Shown: positions 22,767 through 35,502, counted from the first letter of the stretch. The stretch: DNA of 64,000 bases from Urechis unicinctus (GCA_034190875.2 CM067349.1:1323504-1387503); one strand, 5' to 3'. Numbers and translations are program-made. The notes: generated by a model from the sequence alone, not told the origin.

Positions 22767-23228
22767 ATGAAACAACAACCAACTGTGCCGCCTGATGAGA
22801 ATCCGGCCCACTCCTATCGGCTGAATGAGATCAGTCTTAAGGAGCAATACCTTGAGAAAGAAATTGAAAAATATGGTGCTATGTATAAAAAATATAGGTG
22901 TGCAGTAAACTCAGTGGACGCTGTAGACACTGCTTTAGTTGCTGTGGGTATGTGTCTTGGCGCAAGTGGTGTAGGTGTAATGTCTACAATAGTTGCCATT
23001 CCTATTGCCACAGTGTTGGGTGCTACTGGAGCCGCTTGTGGGCTACTTGTAATTGCTGGAAAATTCATCAGTAGGCGGCTGACCATTAAGTTAAAAAAGC
23101 ATGACAAGATCCGCATTCTCGCTCAGAGCAAATTGAATACCATTGCTGACATTGTATCGGCGGCGCTTGAAGATGGGTATATCTCAGATGATGAGTTTAA
23201 GCTAGTTTCGGTCGAGAATGAAATATAG
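22767..23228 (+). CDS. Membrane protein with coiled-coil start, 153 aa, intact
   Basis: An N-terminal charged helix (SLKEQYLEKEIEKYGAMYKK) is followed by two hydrophobic segments (about residues 54-71, ALVAVGMCLGASGVG, and 75-95, VAIPIATVLGATGAACG), a basic RRLTIKLKKHDK and an amphipathic tail. A hairpin-like two-helix membrane protein. This is one of the few P1 genes with no break. P2 has no counterpart in place, only a short coiled-coil ORF and a SINE. Function unknown. Confidence 0.7.
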   Translation: MKQQPTVPPDENPAHSYRLNEISLKEQYLEKEIEKYGAMYKKYRCAVNSVDAVDTALVAVGMCLGASGVGVMSTIVAIPIATVLGATGAACGLLVIAGKFISRRLTIKLKKHDKIRILAQSKLNTIADIVSAALEDGYISDDEFKLVSVENEI

Positions 23229-23341
23229 TCAAATGAAAAGTGACATTAAAGCAAAATGTTTGAAAGCGGCAGAATCGCCCCCTAGACCTGCTAAGGTATT
23301 ACCCTGACAGTCCATTTGAAGAGTGGGGGTTGCTAGATATA

Positions 23342-23566
23342 ATGGAGGCGGTGATAAAATCTTTCTGCAACAATCATACTGGAGTCAAACAAAATACGGA
23401 CCAGTGGGAGACCACGAGGAAGGGCTGCGTTGGAGGAAGTGACTACTCCTCTATCATAGGGCAAAACTACTTCAGCAGCTATAGCAAGAAGCTGACAGAA
23501 AAAACTAGCAACGGGGGCCAGCTCTTGTCAGCTCTTGAGACCTTAGACCCCGAAAAGAATAGTTGA
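23342..23566 (+). pseudogene. YqaJ-type exonuclease, N-terminal fragment running into the TIR
   Basis: Starts MEAVIKSFCNNHTG and then GGSDYSSIIGQNYFS, matching the first ~45 residues of the P2 exonuclease at 62626. At about 23515 homology stops at the TIR edge, and the frame ends at 23566 within the repeat. The catalytic part is gone. Confidence 0.8.
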
Positions 23567-23664
23567 AGTGGGTTAATTATGCTCTGAAGTGGGGGATTTC
23601 TTATTGTCGGTGGGTGGGGTCTCTATTTGGGGGGTGTGCTCGAACCGCTATTACATATACTACT
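23516..23664 (-). repeat. P1 right terminal inverted repeat
   Basis: Reverse complement of 8506-8654. It ends ...TATACTACT, followed by GTATT. Confidence 0.95.
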
Positions 23665-23789
23665 GTATTCTATTGGCTGCTGCATTTAACGGTTATTATC
23701 TTGATACCTTGATAATTGTCCATAAAGTTCCTGGTACTTTTGTAATTCTTTTCCCGCTAAATACATGTTGCTGATGTTTCTGTCGTCAG

Positions 23790-25658
23790 GTGTACAATCA
23801 CTACTACGGAATCACACGAAGCTACATACAAGAGTTTTGCAAAAACACTGCCCGAAATGCCAGTTGACTCAGTCACAAACCGTCCGACCACCATTGAAAC
23901 CCATCATTTGCAACAATTTCTTAGAACGAGTGCAAATTGATTTGATTGATATGCGGCACATGCCTGACCAGGAATTCAATTACATTGGCCATTTTGTGCA
24001 TCACTTCACGAAGTTTCATATACTCTTTCCTTTAAAGAGGAAAACAGCCCACGAAGTTGCTGAAATGATCGAACAACGTGTACTGGCATATCTAGGTCCA
24101 CCGCGGATTTTTCACTCTGACAATGGCCGCGAATTTGTGAATCAACTTTTGCATTCCCTCTTTAAGATTTGGGGTGATGATGTCACGCTTGTTAGAGGTC
24201 GACCTCGACACTCTCAATCACAGTGTGTTGTGGAGCGTGGCAACCGTGTCATTGAGCAACGCATCGCTGCAATGAAGTCAGAATGTGACACATCATGTCC
24301 ATGGTACACGTGGTTACCTCGTATCATGTACCATATGAACGCCCAGCCCTCTGATACAACCGGTGACCTCCCATACAAGCTAGTGTTTGGCCAGGAACCG
24401 AAGTATGCCATGGTTCCTGGGGCAGAGATCCACGTTGTTGACGAGGAGGAATTGGAGAATCCAAAGCAAACTGTAAGCCCAGACAGTGTTCAGAACATTT
24501 CCACAGAAACATCAGATGATGACATTTCTGAAGATGATCAATCAAGTTCAACTCCAGATCATAAACCAACAAAATCAGCAAGCCAAAAGCGACCTACAGT
24601 TGACGATTCAGACTCATCAGCAGCCAAACAAATGAAGCATGAGAGTTTCAGAGACAAGGCACGTGATCGTACGTACAAGTCTGTCAGCAAAATGGCTGAC
24701 CACTACAACCGAAAGAAACGTACTACGGCACGGGAGTTTAGTTTGGGAGACACTGTGTCAGTAGCGATACCGAAGATTGATCGAGCATCTACAGATTTTC
24801 CCCGCCTGTCTTGTGTTGTGACCGATGTTCATGGTCAGAAGGTCAAGTCTTACAAATTAGCCTGCAGACACGGAATTCTGAACAGTAAATATAGAGCAGG
24901 TGATCTGATGGAGTTTTCAGGGAGTTTGATGCCTGACCTATCAAAATCCATTTCCTTGCGGAACGCAGCCCGGAAAGAAAACTCTGGCAATGGATTTGTC
25001 AAGAGCTCATGTTGTTGTACTGGACCATGCCAATCAGCTATAAAATGTAGTTGCCGACAGAATGGAATCGCTTGTTCAACTCACTGTCATCCGCAACATG
25101 CATGTACAAATAAAGACATAGCTAACAACGATTCTTCGCGCCCAGCCATCAAGCTGTCAGAAAGAGAGACCCGATGTCTGAAACGTCCAAATGGTTGGTT
25201 AACGGACGTACACATGGATGCTGCCAATACGATTTTGCTTAAGGATCACCCTGGCGTGTTTGGTCGGCAGGACACTGTACTCCAACAGAACAGCTCCTGG
25301 GATGTTCCATCAGGCGAATTTGTCCAAATTTTGCAGAAACCACTGGATCACCATCTCAAACATTGGCCACTCTCAGAATACTGTTGGTGTGTATGACTCT
25401 CTGTGTAGGAAGCCCTCTAACTGTACCGTGGCATTGATTGCCAAGTACGTGAACGTCAGTACAGAAGATTTAACAATTGCTGTGATGAATGTACACCGTC
25501 AGACCAACGGCAGCGATTGTGGGGTATTTGCCATCGCGTTTGCCAAGACCCTGCTAACAGCCCACGATCCATGCATCCAAAAAGTTATATCTACCCCAGA
25601 CAACACCTTGCGGATTCACTGCCAGCTGGTGACTTGCCTCCATTCCCATCTAGCATAG
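23790..25658 (+). pseudogene. Ginger transposase exon 2: integrase core, Cys-rich domain, Ulp1 protease
   Basis: Begins after acceptor CTGTCGTCAG at 23789. A 2-nt insertion near 23843 puts the exon-1 frame out before CPKCQ of the H2C2 finger. From there one long frame to 25396 has a DDE core: Asp in QIDLIDM, Asp in FHSDNGREF, Glu in VVERGN. It then has a basic/acidic linker, a GPY/F-like module (FSLGDTVSVAIPK...), and a Cys cluster (CCCTGPC...KCSCRQNG...CSTHCHP). The Ulp1/C48 region follows (WLTDVHMD), is frameshifted near 25325-25345, and continues to 25658 with His in HWITIS, Asp in VYDSL and Cys in NGSDCGVF, a complete protease triad. Two frame breaks make the copy defective. Confidence 0.8.
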
Positions 25659-26122
25659 TGATGCGGACACCGAACATTCTAATGTCACTTTAAGATGGCC
25701 CCTGCTTCCACTGTTTCAATGATGATATCTGTTGGATTTGTATTGATGTTAATTTCGATTACTTTTGATGATGATTTTCTTTTCACATACTATGTTGTGT
25801 TTGTATTTGACACAATTGCTTCTTTCGCCGAATGTGGTTTGCACATAATTTTTGTTGGTTTTGTGGCACAAGAAAATTAATAAATGTCGATAAAAATAAT
25901 CATGATATGATACTTTTTTCGCGGTTGGGAAAATACATTAGTATAAGACGATGCAACCCTGATCCGCAATTGGGTCAGAGCCATCTGCAGATGGGTCGCT
26001 CTCATCCCGTCACGGGGATCGGCAGATGGGTCGCCCATCTGCAGATGGGCGACCCATCTGTCGATCGGTAAACGGGTCAGACCCATCTGCAGATGGGACA
26101 GATCGGCAAATGGTTCTCTACA
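25530..26122 (-). repeat. Ginger right terminal inverted repeat
   Basis: Inverse of the left arm, ending ...CTCTACA at 26122. Its inner end overlaps the last codons of the protease reading frame. Confidence 0.85.
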
Positions 26123-27124
26123 TATATATATATCAACGCATTGATGTTGTAATATATGACTATCACTGAGTATGAAATCGTCCGCAATATAATATCGCTA
26201 GAGAGCGCGTTTAAATGAACTGGGGCAGGCCGAATATCTCAAGGTAAGGTGGCACAATATAGCCAACGTTATTGATTTGCGCTGCTGGTATATTCAATCA
26301 GCCACAAAACGAACCCAGACAGTGTAAGTAGTGGTGGGGGAACTATTTCAACGCCGTTGCACTAATGCTTTAGAATATAGAATTCAATCTGAACTCTTCT
26401 GAATGGATATAACTAAACGGATCATCCCTACATTTCAAATAGTCGGACGAGGCTTTCGGTATTTCTGTTACAATTAAAGTCGTTTTCTGTATCTGAGGTC
26501 AGGTACGACTGTGTCGGACTGTCAGGAGACTGAGCATATATTGGCAAACAATGTGAAATGAATCAGGCCAGAAAAGCAGTGAGATGGAAAGTCAGTGATC
26601 GCCGGTAGAAGTTGATGAGTTGAATGTAGCTGTGACCGGAATTGTTTTCGAGTTTTAAGATCCTGGTCACTTAGGAGATTCTCTCTGAGGTACAGTGTTG
26701 TTTTTGGAATGAGACTGAGTTGTAATTTGAGACTGACGAATCTCTATATCATCTTTGATCTTTAGCAGCTTGCGAATGCTTACGTGTTGTGTGTCGTGTC
26801 CCTGGTTTCCCTCAGGTGGATTTTGCCGATCTGGTCTCTCTTGGGTAAGGTGTGTCTGGCTCTCGTGTTGCTATGTATATACTTATATAGATATGTTGTG
26901 TGAGCGGAGCTTCGTTACTTTAGGGAAACGGATGTAAAGTGTTGGTAGGCAATTTCGATAGGTTAAGGGCAGCGTGTGGCTTAGGTAGGAGTGCTTGTGA
27001 GCGTGGGTGATGGTGTGTGTTGATGAGTGCTTACGTGTATGGGCGCGTTTGTAGGGGGTGATATGGCTATGTACCGGTAGAATGTGAGGAGGTGATCTAG
27101 CGTTGTACCTGGAGAACGCAATAA
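26123..27124. other. Ginger right flank and spacer
   Basis: 26123-26345 matches 41500-41720 (for example the CGTCCGCAATATAATATCGCTAG block), the continuation of the empty site. From 26345 to 27124 no gene is seen. A single satellite-like stretch (GTAGAAGTTGATGAGTTGAATG) occurs near 26605. Confidence 0.7.
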
Positions 27125-29060
27125 GTTGAATGCTGCATTGAACCGAGAGTATGAGATGGGTTGAATGCAGAAATGTACTAGTAGAATAAGATGAGTTGAA
27201 TGTAGAAATGTACTGGTAGAATAAGATGAGTTGAATGCAGCAATGTACTGGTAGAATGAGATGAGTTGAATACAGTAATGTACTGGTAGAATAAGATGAG
27301 TTGAATGCAGTAATGTACTGGTAGAATAAGATGAGTTGAATGCAGTACTGGTAGAATGAGATGGGGTTGAATGTACTGTGTAGAATAAGATGAGTTGAAT
27401 GCAGCAATGTACTGGTAGAATAAGATGAGTTGAATGCAGCAATGTACTGGTAGAATAAGATGGGTTGAATGCAGCAATGTACTACTGGTAGAATGAGATG
27501 GGTTGAATGCAGCAATGTACTGTAGAATGAGATGGTTGAATGCAGCAATGTACTGGTATGAGATGGGTTGAATGCAGCAATGTACTGGTAGAATGAGATG
27601 GGTTGAATGCAGCAATGTACTGGTAGAATGAGATGAGTTGAATGCAGAAATGTACTGGTAGAATAAGATGAGTTGAATGCAGAAATGTACTGGTAGAATA
27701 AGATGAGTTGAATGCAGCAATGTACTGATAGAATAAGATGAGTTGAATGCAGCAATATACTGGTAGAATGAGATGGGTTGAATGCAGTAATGTACTGGTA
27801 GAATAAGATGAGTTGAATGCAGCAATGTACTGGTAGAATGAGATGAGTTGAATGCAGCAATGTACTGGTAGAATGAGATGGGTTGAATGCAGAAATGTAC
27901 TGGTAGAATAAGATGAGTTGAATGCAGCAATGTGCTGGTAGAATGAGATGAGTTGAATGCAGCAATGTACTGGTAGAATGAGATGGGTTGAATGCAGCAA
28001 TGTACTGGTAGAATGAGATGGGTTGAATGCAGCAATGTACTGGTAGAATGAGATGGGTTGAATGCAGCAATGTACTGGTAGAATGAGATGAGTTGAATGC
28101 AGCAATGTACTGGTAGAATAAGATGAGTTGAATGCAGCAATGTACTGGTAGAATGAGATGGGTTGAATGCAGCAATGTACTGGTAGAATGAGATGGGTTG
28201 AATGCAGCAATGTACTGGTAGAATGAGATGGGTTGAATGCTGGTAGAATAAGATGAGTTGAATGCAGAAATGTACTGGTAGAATAAGATGAGTTGAATGC
28301 AGCAATGTACTGGTAGAATGAGATGAGAATACAGAATGTACTGGTAGAATAAGATGAGTTGAATGCAGTAATGTACTGGTAGAATAGAGATGTAATGTTG
28401 AATGCATGAAATGTACTGGTAGAATAAGATGAGTTGAATGCAGCAATGTGCTGGTAGAATAAGATGAGTTGAATGCAGCAATGTGCTGGTAAAATAAGAT
28501 GAGTTGAATGCAGCAATGTACTGGTAGAATGAGATGAGTTCAATGCAGCAATGTACTGGTAGAATGAGATGGGTTGAATGCGGAAATGTACTGGTAGAAT
28601 AAGATGAGTTGAATGCAGAAATGTACTGGTAGAATAAGATGAGTTGAATGCAGTAATGTACTGGTAAAATGAGATGAGTTGAATGCAGCAATGTGCCGGT
28701 AGAATAAGATGAATTGAATGCAGCAATGTGCTGGTAGAATGAGATGAGTTGAATGCAGCAATGTGCTGGTAGAATAAGATTAATGAAATGTACCTTATGC
28801 GCAGGTAGAAAGAGATCAGTTTAATGTGCCGTTCTACCGGTAAGATGAGATGAGTTGAATGTACCTTTGTTCTGGTAGGATGAGATTAGTTGAATTTATC
28901 GTTCTATCGGTAGGATGAGATGAGTTAGATGTAGCAGCGAATTCGTAGAATGAGATTCAGTGAATGTAGCGTTGTACAGGTAGAATTATGTAGAATGAGA
29001 GAGTTGAATGTAGCATTTTACCGGTAGAATCTGATGAGTTGAATGTTCCATCGATTGTCG
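27125..29060. repeat. 35-bp satellite array, about 50 units
   Basis: Head-to-tail copies of a 35-bp unit of the form GAATGAGATGGGTTGAATG + CAGCAATGTACTGGTA. The core is 27178-28790, decaying on both sides. A G/A-rich plus strand, with the unit length not divisible by three. The long minus-strand open frames over it (up to 602 codons) are a product of the repeat and cycle through all three frames. Confidence 0.95.
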
Positions 29061-29254
29061 ATTTAAACATGTTATTATTGAAGGTATGTGAGCCCCTAAG
29101 AATTGGAAATGATCCACAGTTCAACTCATAGACAATCTGTGTCCGGATGTTTAAATCTTAAATGATGAAAATATAAAACACCTGAGTTCAGTATCTCTGG
29201 GGAACCAATACAAGGAATATCTTGCAAAATTGTTGCACTTACATCTATCTCTGC

Positions 29255-29862
<608 letters not shown>

Positions 29863-32834
29863 TTACAATAAAGATTCCGTAGCAACACATCCACATGGCT
29901 TCACCTGCGTTTGAAGAATAACCTTGTCACAGATCCAGCTGTGTAACAGGCTGAGAGGACCATACACGAGTCTAGCATCCCAGCCTGCCAGGTAGCGCGT
30001 GCGGGGGTTAACGCCTAACACAGCATGCTCATAAGCGTCTGCTACAGCCCCGATATTCGATGACATCTGTTTTTTAAAAACGTTTTTCCACAGCTCGATC
30101 ACTGAAACATAAGGTCAAATTCAGTCCAAGTCATTACTTATTGGTCTCATTGGTTTCATTTTGGACGAGATAGTTATTGGTAGACGACAAACATTTGTAC
30201 AAACTCTTAGCAATTAACTTGCATCTTAAATAAAAATAAGAGTTATATTTCTAGGACGTCAGTACACCTTTGCTGTATGCTATCCTAATTTGTTTATGGA
30301 AATTGTAGCTAACCGTCGATTACAACAGTGACAATATTTCTACCTTTCTTGCAATAATTGTCACCGTACAGTTTCTTGATTCCATCAGGTTGTCGACGCC
30401 ATGTTTGAGTGAAATTGGCGACAATGGTGTCTGTATCCATGATATTGGTGTTGAACAATCCAGGCTCTATAATGTGGACACTAACGCCAAAACAATGGAT
30501 GTCCATCCTGAAACACATTACAAAAGCATACATGTGACTCCAGGAAAGAATAACATTATTTTCGTTTTGACATGAGACGTATTCATGTTCAGGATATTGA
30601 AAATTGCTCGCCAGAGTGTAGTATGAGAACATGAAATGATCTGATGCAGCTTCCGCGGATAGATGCCGTGTTTCTCGTGTGCTTTCAGTCACACTTTCCA
30701 AATATTCTTTACCATTTTGGTTTTATCTGCTTCATTGTGGTTTTATCCGTTTTGGACATCATGAGTGGTAGAATCATACATCATTGAACCAAAGAAATGA
30801 TCGTTTCTTCAGCAGACTCCATAGTTTCCTTAATCTGTTTTATGCATCAGTCTCACAATGGGCAATAGCACTACAGGACGATAAATATTGACGATACAAG
30901 GGTTATGATCTATGCTGAAAGAGACATCATGAAAGATATATTTAATGCTAGCACCATATCACTATTATTCAGCTTCAATGTGACTGTCATAAACTTATAA
31001 TCAAAGAGCGTTGAGATACGCTAAGGGGGTTCTTTCTGACCGGCTTTGCGGTGACAATTACCATGGGTGATCAACGTGCCTACCATCAGGTGACGCTGTC
31101 AACATTTAACAAAAGCAATGGGGATCGTTTATCCAACAACTCCGGGTTCAGCGTGTTGTGGCCCATCTTGTAGAAATATAGTTTCTTGTTGGTTGAGGCG
31201 ACTGCACCTCCAAATTGACCAAAACATTCTATGTGTTTTTGAAACAGACATTATAATAAGCAGAGCGATGCTCATAGGTGGCGTGTCCTTCTAACAGAAG
31301 CCAGTTTTCTCGCCATGCTGCCAAGCTACATATGCCTTACAAGCCGTCAATTGTTATAGTGTCTACCCCAGACCAGTTACCCAACCCCTGACGATCTGAT
31401 AGCACCATCTACAGCAAGGACATGAAATATCGAAGGCAGTTATTATGGCAGACGCTGTGAGTGGTAAAATATTTTGCTTAGGCATCAGCCAATTTAGACC
31501 GACCCATACACGTACCCGGCAATTCATCGACCCATTACTATACCCCCAGCCCCCGGGAATCAAATTGTTGCAGTGTTAAACCTGCTCCTTCCGTTAAGAG
31601 AGATTTTAGTGCAGGGTTTATTTAGTTGTCCTTGCTGAGATCCTGCTATGCGGGACGTATGTGAGGACAGTCAAAGGTAACAGGTTAATCCAATAATCAG
31701 ATCGATCCTATTTGCTATTCGCACCTGTCTATTCAGACGCTACATTCACATATTATATCGCGAGGAGGTGCGAGTGTACGATTTGGTTCAATCCTCAACC
31801 AGGATAGGTATGAAGTATCACAGTCATATATATTCAACGAGGTTTTTATGGCCTACTGTTCTCCGGTATCAACCACGAATAAAGACCAACGAGACGAACC
31901 TGAGGGCATCAGAGAAAGCTTCCACGGCGTATTTAGACACAGAATAAGGAGTAAGAGAAGGAGAGCTCGTTCTACCCAGCACGCTGGACGTGTTGACAAT
32001 ACGACCTCTACTCTCCAACAATAACGGGAGGAAAGCTTGACACATGTGACGCAGTCCATGGAAGTTTACATCCATGACAGCTTCGTAGTCCTTTCTCTTC
32101 ATCCAAATAGTTCGTCCCACAGTGCCGAGAATGCCTGCATTATTCACGACTGCCCACAGTCCTGTAATAGTGCATGTGATTAGATATGAATTATGGCTCT
32201 GAACGATTCGGCTATGTTACTTATTTTATCTCTAACCACGTCGTGTCGCGAGGCCAAAACGGGTATCAAATTTATGATTAGTAGTATATTTCTATCGCAC
32301 ATGCGCACATCCATTTAGGAATAAAACAGATATGAACGAGAAAAGTATAAAAACAAACAACGAAGTACAATGCATGCAGCACATTAGATTTGCATATTAG
32401 AATTGTTTTCGGGGTTGATATTGAGTCAGCGATTGTTAGCACTTGGTCTGGATATTATTCATACTTAAACTCATACCTTGTTTTTCACCGAGGGTCATCC
32501 TGACAAAATCCACTGCTCGCTCGACACTGTCTTCATTTGTCACGTCCAGATGAAAGGCCTTCATCTGACTGGAGCAGGTTTCAGTGAGCGTTCTGATGCC
32601 TTCCTCAGTCAGACAACCAGCGAATACACAGAATCCTTTCTTGTCCATCCTCTTAGCAAACAGATGACCGAACCCTGTGTCACATCCTGTCACCAGTATG
32701 TTCTTAGTTTTGGATGACAGTCCCAGTTTAGGACGACGCAGAAGCCAGTCGATGAACTTGAGGATCAAACAGAGCCCCAGAATAAAGGATACGAGGCCAC
32801 AGCAACCCATGGTGTGGTTAAGTAAGGTGATCAC
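29863..32834 (-). CDS. Short-chain dehydrogenase, retinol/17-beta-hydroxysteroid dehydrogenase-like
   Basis: Four exons with consensus splice sites: 32834-32477, 32161-31900, 30507-30344, 30101-29863. The joined frame is open, 340 aa from ATG 32834 or 332 aa from ATG 32810 (MGCCGLVSF). Both follow SDR9C layout: an N-terminal membrane helix, Rossmann cofactor motif TGCDTGFG, HLDVT, NNAG, catalytic YSVSK (Tyr-x3-Lys), then VSVHIIEPG and a C-terminal half with DAYEHAV. Such enzymes oxidise or reduce retinoids or steroids with NAD(P) at the endoplasmic reticulum. Substrate cannot be read from sequence. It is the intact paralogue of the broken copy at 4421-5448. The roughly 1.4-kb intron 2 holds nothing I recognise. 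Confidence 0.85.
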
Positions 32835-33015
32835 CTGAAGTCAAACAACCACGAGAACATGTTGCAGGCTACGGCAATCACGGATATAGAACGAGAAGTA
32901 GGTTCGAATATGTTAATGTGAGGTGCAAATTCATGACGAGGTTAAGTCAGCATGGCTACGAACCAAATTTGCATCATACGGAGATTGCCGTGCACATAGC
33001 CTTACAAGGTACGAG

Positions 33016-33222
33016 GCCACAGCAAACCTTAGTGTGGTCTAAGCGAGATGATCTAGTAGGGCTGCCCCAATAAGCCACAGCAAACCTTAGTGTGGTCTAA
33101 GCGAGATGATCTAGTAGGGCTGCCCCAATAAGCCACAGCAAACCTTAGTGTGGTCTGAGCGAGATCATCTAGTAGGGCTGCCCCAATAAGCCACAGCAAA
33201 CCTTAGTGTGGTCTACGCAGAA
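33016..33222. repeat. 58-bp minisatellite, 3.6 units
   Basis: Units start at 33016, 33074, 33132 and 33190 (GCCACAGCAAACCTTAGTG...). The first ~25 bp resemble the SDR start-codon region at about 32793-32818 (GAGGCCACAGCAACCCATGG). Confidence 0.95.
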
Positions 33223-33249
33223 TTTGGCCCGGCGCTGGCATAGGATATC

Positions 33250-33421
33250 CCTGATCAACACCACTGACACCATCACCAAATGACCACTCATGCATTTCAT
33301 TAACCAATGTATCTCTTTCTTCTGACCAAATAGTAATGAGGGGCTTCAGTGACGGCTGGTTGTGTAGCGACATAGGTTCTTATTACATATTCAGCGAGGT
33401 CCATAGATACTCGCTTTTATT
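33250..33421 (-). pseudogene. P3 fibre protein remnant
   Basis: Begins MSIKASIYGP just after the stop of the neighbouring gene, loses the shaft repeat, and continues with a stretch like P1 (PLITIWSEE..., EWSFGDG) before ending at the relic's edge. Confidence 0.6.
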
Positions 33422-34021
33422 GACATCTTGTAAATGCACGAACAACGCTAACAGGAAGTTCGTGGTTGTCCAATAGCCGTCCCTTGCTATCACGTAACCG
33501 AACCTTCAACTCTTTCACAGCTCTACTAGTAACACGTTTAGCGATGTTTGTGGTTATTTTATCACCAAAAGACCCACCCTCAAAGCCCACAACTTCAAGA
33601 AGCATAGTGAGGCCCCCATCAAGCATGTTGTGCGTGATACTGACTTGATGTAGATGCATATCAAGTGGGTTAAAGATGGGCCGATCACCTTTGTAAGTAC
33701 CTTTGTAAGTACCACATCGTAAAGTCGCATCAGGAATTGGGAGGGTAATAGTCCCATCTAAACTAAGAACTACAGCTGCAAATACCCCCTTAAGTTTAAG
33801 TTCCAGAGGCCAGAGTTCAAATTGGCACCTCCTCATTTTCCTGCAGTTTCAGTCCGCCATATAATGGTCGCATTTGATTCCATGTTGTACCAGCTCCCAG
33901 TATACGTGATTAACCTGAGGCCGACGCATTGATCACCTGCACTGTTGTCAATAGCATTTTGCAGGGGCACAGCCTCACCGCTTTGAACATAAGACAGTGT
34001 ATGGTACATAGTGGTAAACAT
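33417..34021 (-). pseudogene. P3 beta-rich (penton-type) protein
   Basis: Homologue of 21476-22096. First part from 34021 (MYHTLSYVQSGEA) and second part from 33836 to 33417, ending VVRAFTRCQ, with a frame change at the TAG near 33833. Nearly full length. It retains LDMHLHQVSITHNMLDG and GGSFGDKITTNI. Confidence 0.7.
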
Positions 34022-34142
34022 TCAAAAGAAAAGCAGGTGGGGTATATCTGACCAGTGAGAGAAGGATTAACAAAACCAAGCATTCAAGTCGTTCACAGCG
34101 GCAGTACATTCAGAGCAAACTCCTGAGGTGTTCAGTTTTTAT

Positions 34143-35217
34143 AAGATGTGGCCGGTAACTGCGGATAAGACAGTGCCAGCCCGGGTGTCAAAGCCAATGC
34201 AGTTCTGGCAGAACCAGATCAACTTTACAGCGTGGTGTGCAACATGCGGCTGAAGCAAGTCAGGCCACGACCACCTTAAGGCCAAGGATCCCCTCGTCCA
34301 AGCTCTCTACACCTTTTGCGTTTATTTCACAGTGCTGTGCCTACTGGCAGAACTGCAAGCGCCTCTACCTCAGGATCACGCCCATGACCCCCATAACAAT
34401 CCATACGATTGTAGGGTATATGAGACTCTGTAGTGAGTTTGGTGTACCAAGGACCACGGACTGGCGCCAGAAGGCAATAGCTACCAACGAAGGCTTCAGG
34501 GTGCTATATGCACATGATGCGTATGGTTACGGATCGTCGTTCAGGATGCTGGCCGGGACGTCCGTTACGACCCTACACGGATGGCCTTTGAGACGGAAAA
34601 GGCTAAAAATCCAGGGTTTGCCCACGCCAGCAACCTACAATCCTTTCAGGAGCAAATAGGTGCTGTACTACACCTAGCACAGGGCTCTGAGGCAGACGAG
34701 GCCTGGAGTACCTTCATCCTGGACACGACTGAGGGCTTCACACAGCCCGGCGTTGCGCACATTAACGATATCATTAGAACCTGTGTCTGGGCACTGCTGG
34801 GGGCACAGGCACAGACTCTCAGCCGCATCCTTGGTACCAGCACTACGTTTGACGCCATGAAGCAGTTCTTGGTCAACGTTGAAAATGCGATTGAAAGTGC
34901 TGTTGACCTACCAAGCGGTACCAAGACTTTTTGAAGTTTGCAGGGTCCAGGGTGGTCCAACATGCTCCTTCAAGTAGTTTAAGCAGTTGGGTACAACAAC
35001 CTGAATACCATCGCGAGTGAGCAACAGCAGATCGGCATCAACACTGATGTCAACGTGGCTGTGCCTACCCATGAAGGAAGCTTTGACAAGCCACAAGACA
35101 CACCGGTCCCCTTCGGACCCTACAGCCCCTCTCCACAAGTTGTTCCTGATAGAAACCCCGTGGGAAAGGCACACGAGGATGGAAAAAACCGCTCTTATTG
35201 TGGAGGGAATTCAATAG
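34143..35217 (+). pseudogene. P3 conserved structural protein, longest version
   Basis: Homologue of 20858-21417 and 59428-60190. It keeps the central region lost from P1 (RVYETL... near 34420, IRTCVWALLGAQAQT about 34770-34815). Reading needs at least three frame changes. The C-terminal hydrophobic anchor (TALIVEGIQ) is shortened at 35217. Confidence 0.65.
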
Positions 35218-35253
35218 GCTTAGTATAAGGTCACGCAGGAACAACAGGAGGAA

Positions 35254-35276
35254 CCCCCCCCCCCCCCCCCCCCCCC
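35254..35276. repeat. Poly-C run, 23 nt
   Basis: Uninterrupted C, lying in the GG-rich membrane-segment codons of the pseudogene (poly-Gly on the minus strand). Confidence 0.97.
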
Positions 35277-35406
35277 AAGCGCGGCGACTGCAGCCCAGAC
35301 ATGCTCTAACATCCAACCAGCCACCTTTGCAGCTGACTTGAGCAGCCATGATACGATGGAGCCAATGATCCCTTGAAAGGCAGCTGCTGCCTTACCGGCT
35401 AGGCCA

Positions 35407-35502
35407 TTCAGAACCAGATAAACTTTACAGTGTGGTGTGCAACCTGTGGCTTAGGCGTGTCAGGCCACGACCACCTTAAGGCCAAGGATCCCCTCGTCCA
35501 AG
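35407..35502. repeat. Copied patch of 34208-34303
   Basis: About 96 bp nearly identical to 34208-34303 in direct orientation (shared CAGGCCACGACCACCTTAAG and the following bases), placed in a different gene. Confidence 0.9.

Larger units (their letters stand above)
8506..23664. mobile_element. Polinton/Maverick-like element P1, 15,159 bp
   Basis: Bounded by 149-bp TIRs starting AGTAGTATATG, about 98% identical to each other, and flanked on both sides by GTATT (8501-8505 and 23665-23669), a 5-bp target duplication. It carries PolB, packaging ATPase, predicted capsid genes, an integrase remnant and a truncated YqaJ exonuclease. PolB is interrupted by a 3.19-kb internal duplication and most large genes carry nonsense codons. 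The near-identical TIRs suggest recent insertion relative to gene decay, or TIR homogenisation. Known Polintons have 6-bp duplications and AG...CT ends. The ends fit, but the duplication length here is 5. Confidence 0.9.

Noticed and set aside
26883..28691. A 602-codon minus-strand open frame
   Set aside because: Entirely the 35-bp satellite plus flank. Frame cycles with the repeat.
27125..29060. CRISPR-like array
   Set aside because: No unique spacers. Units are contiguous 35-bp tandem repeats in an intron-containing animal genome.
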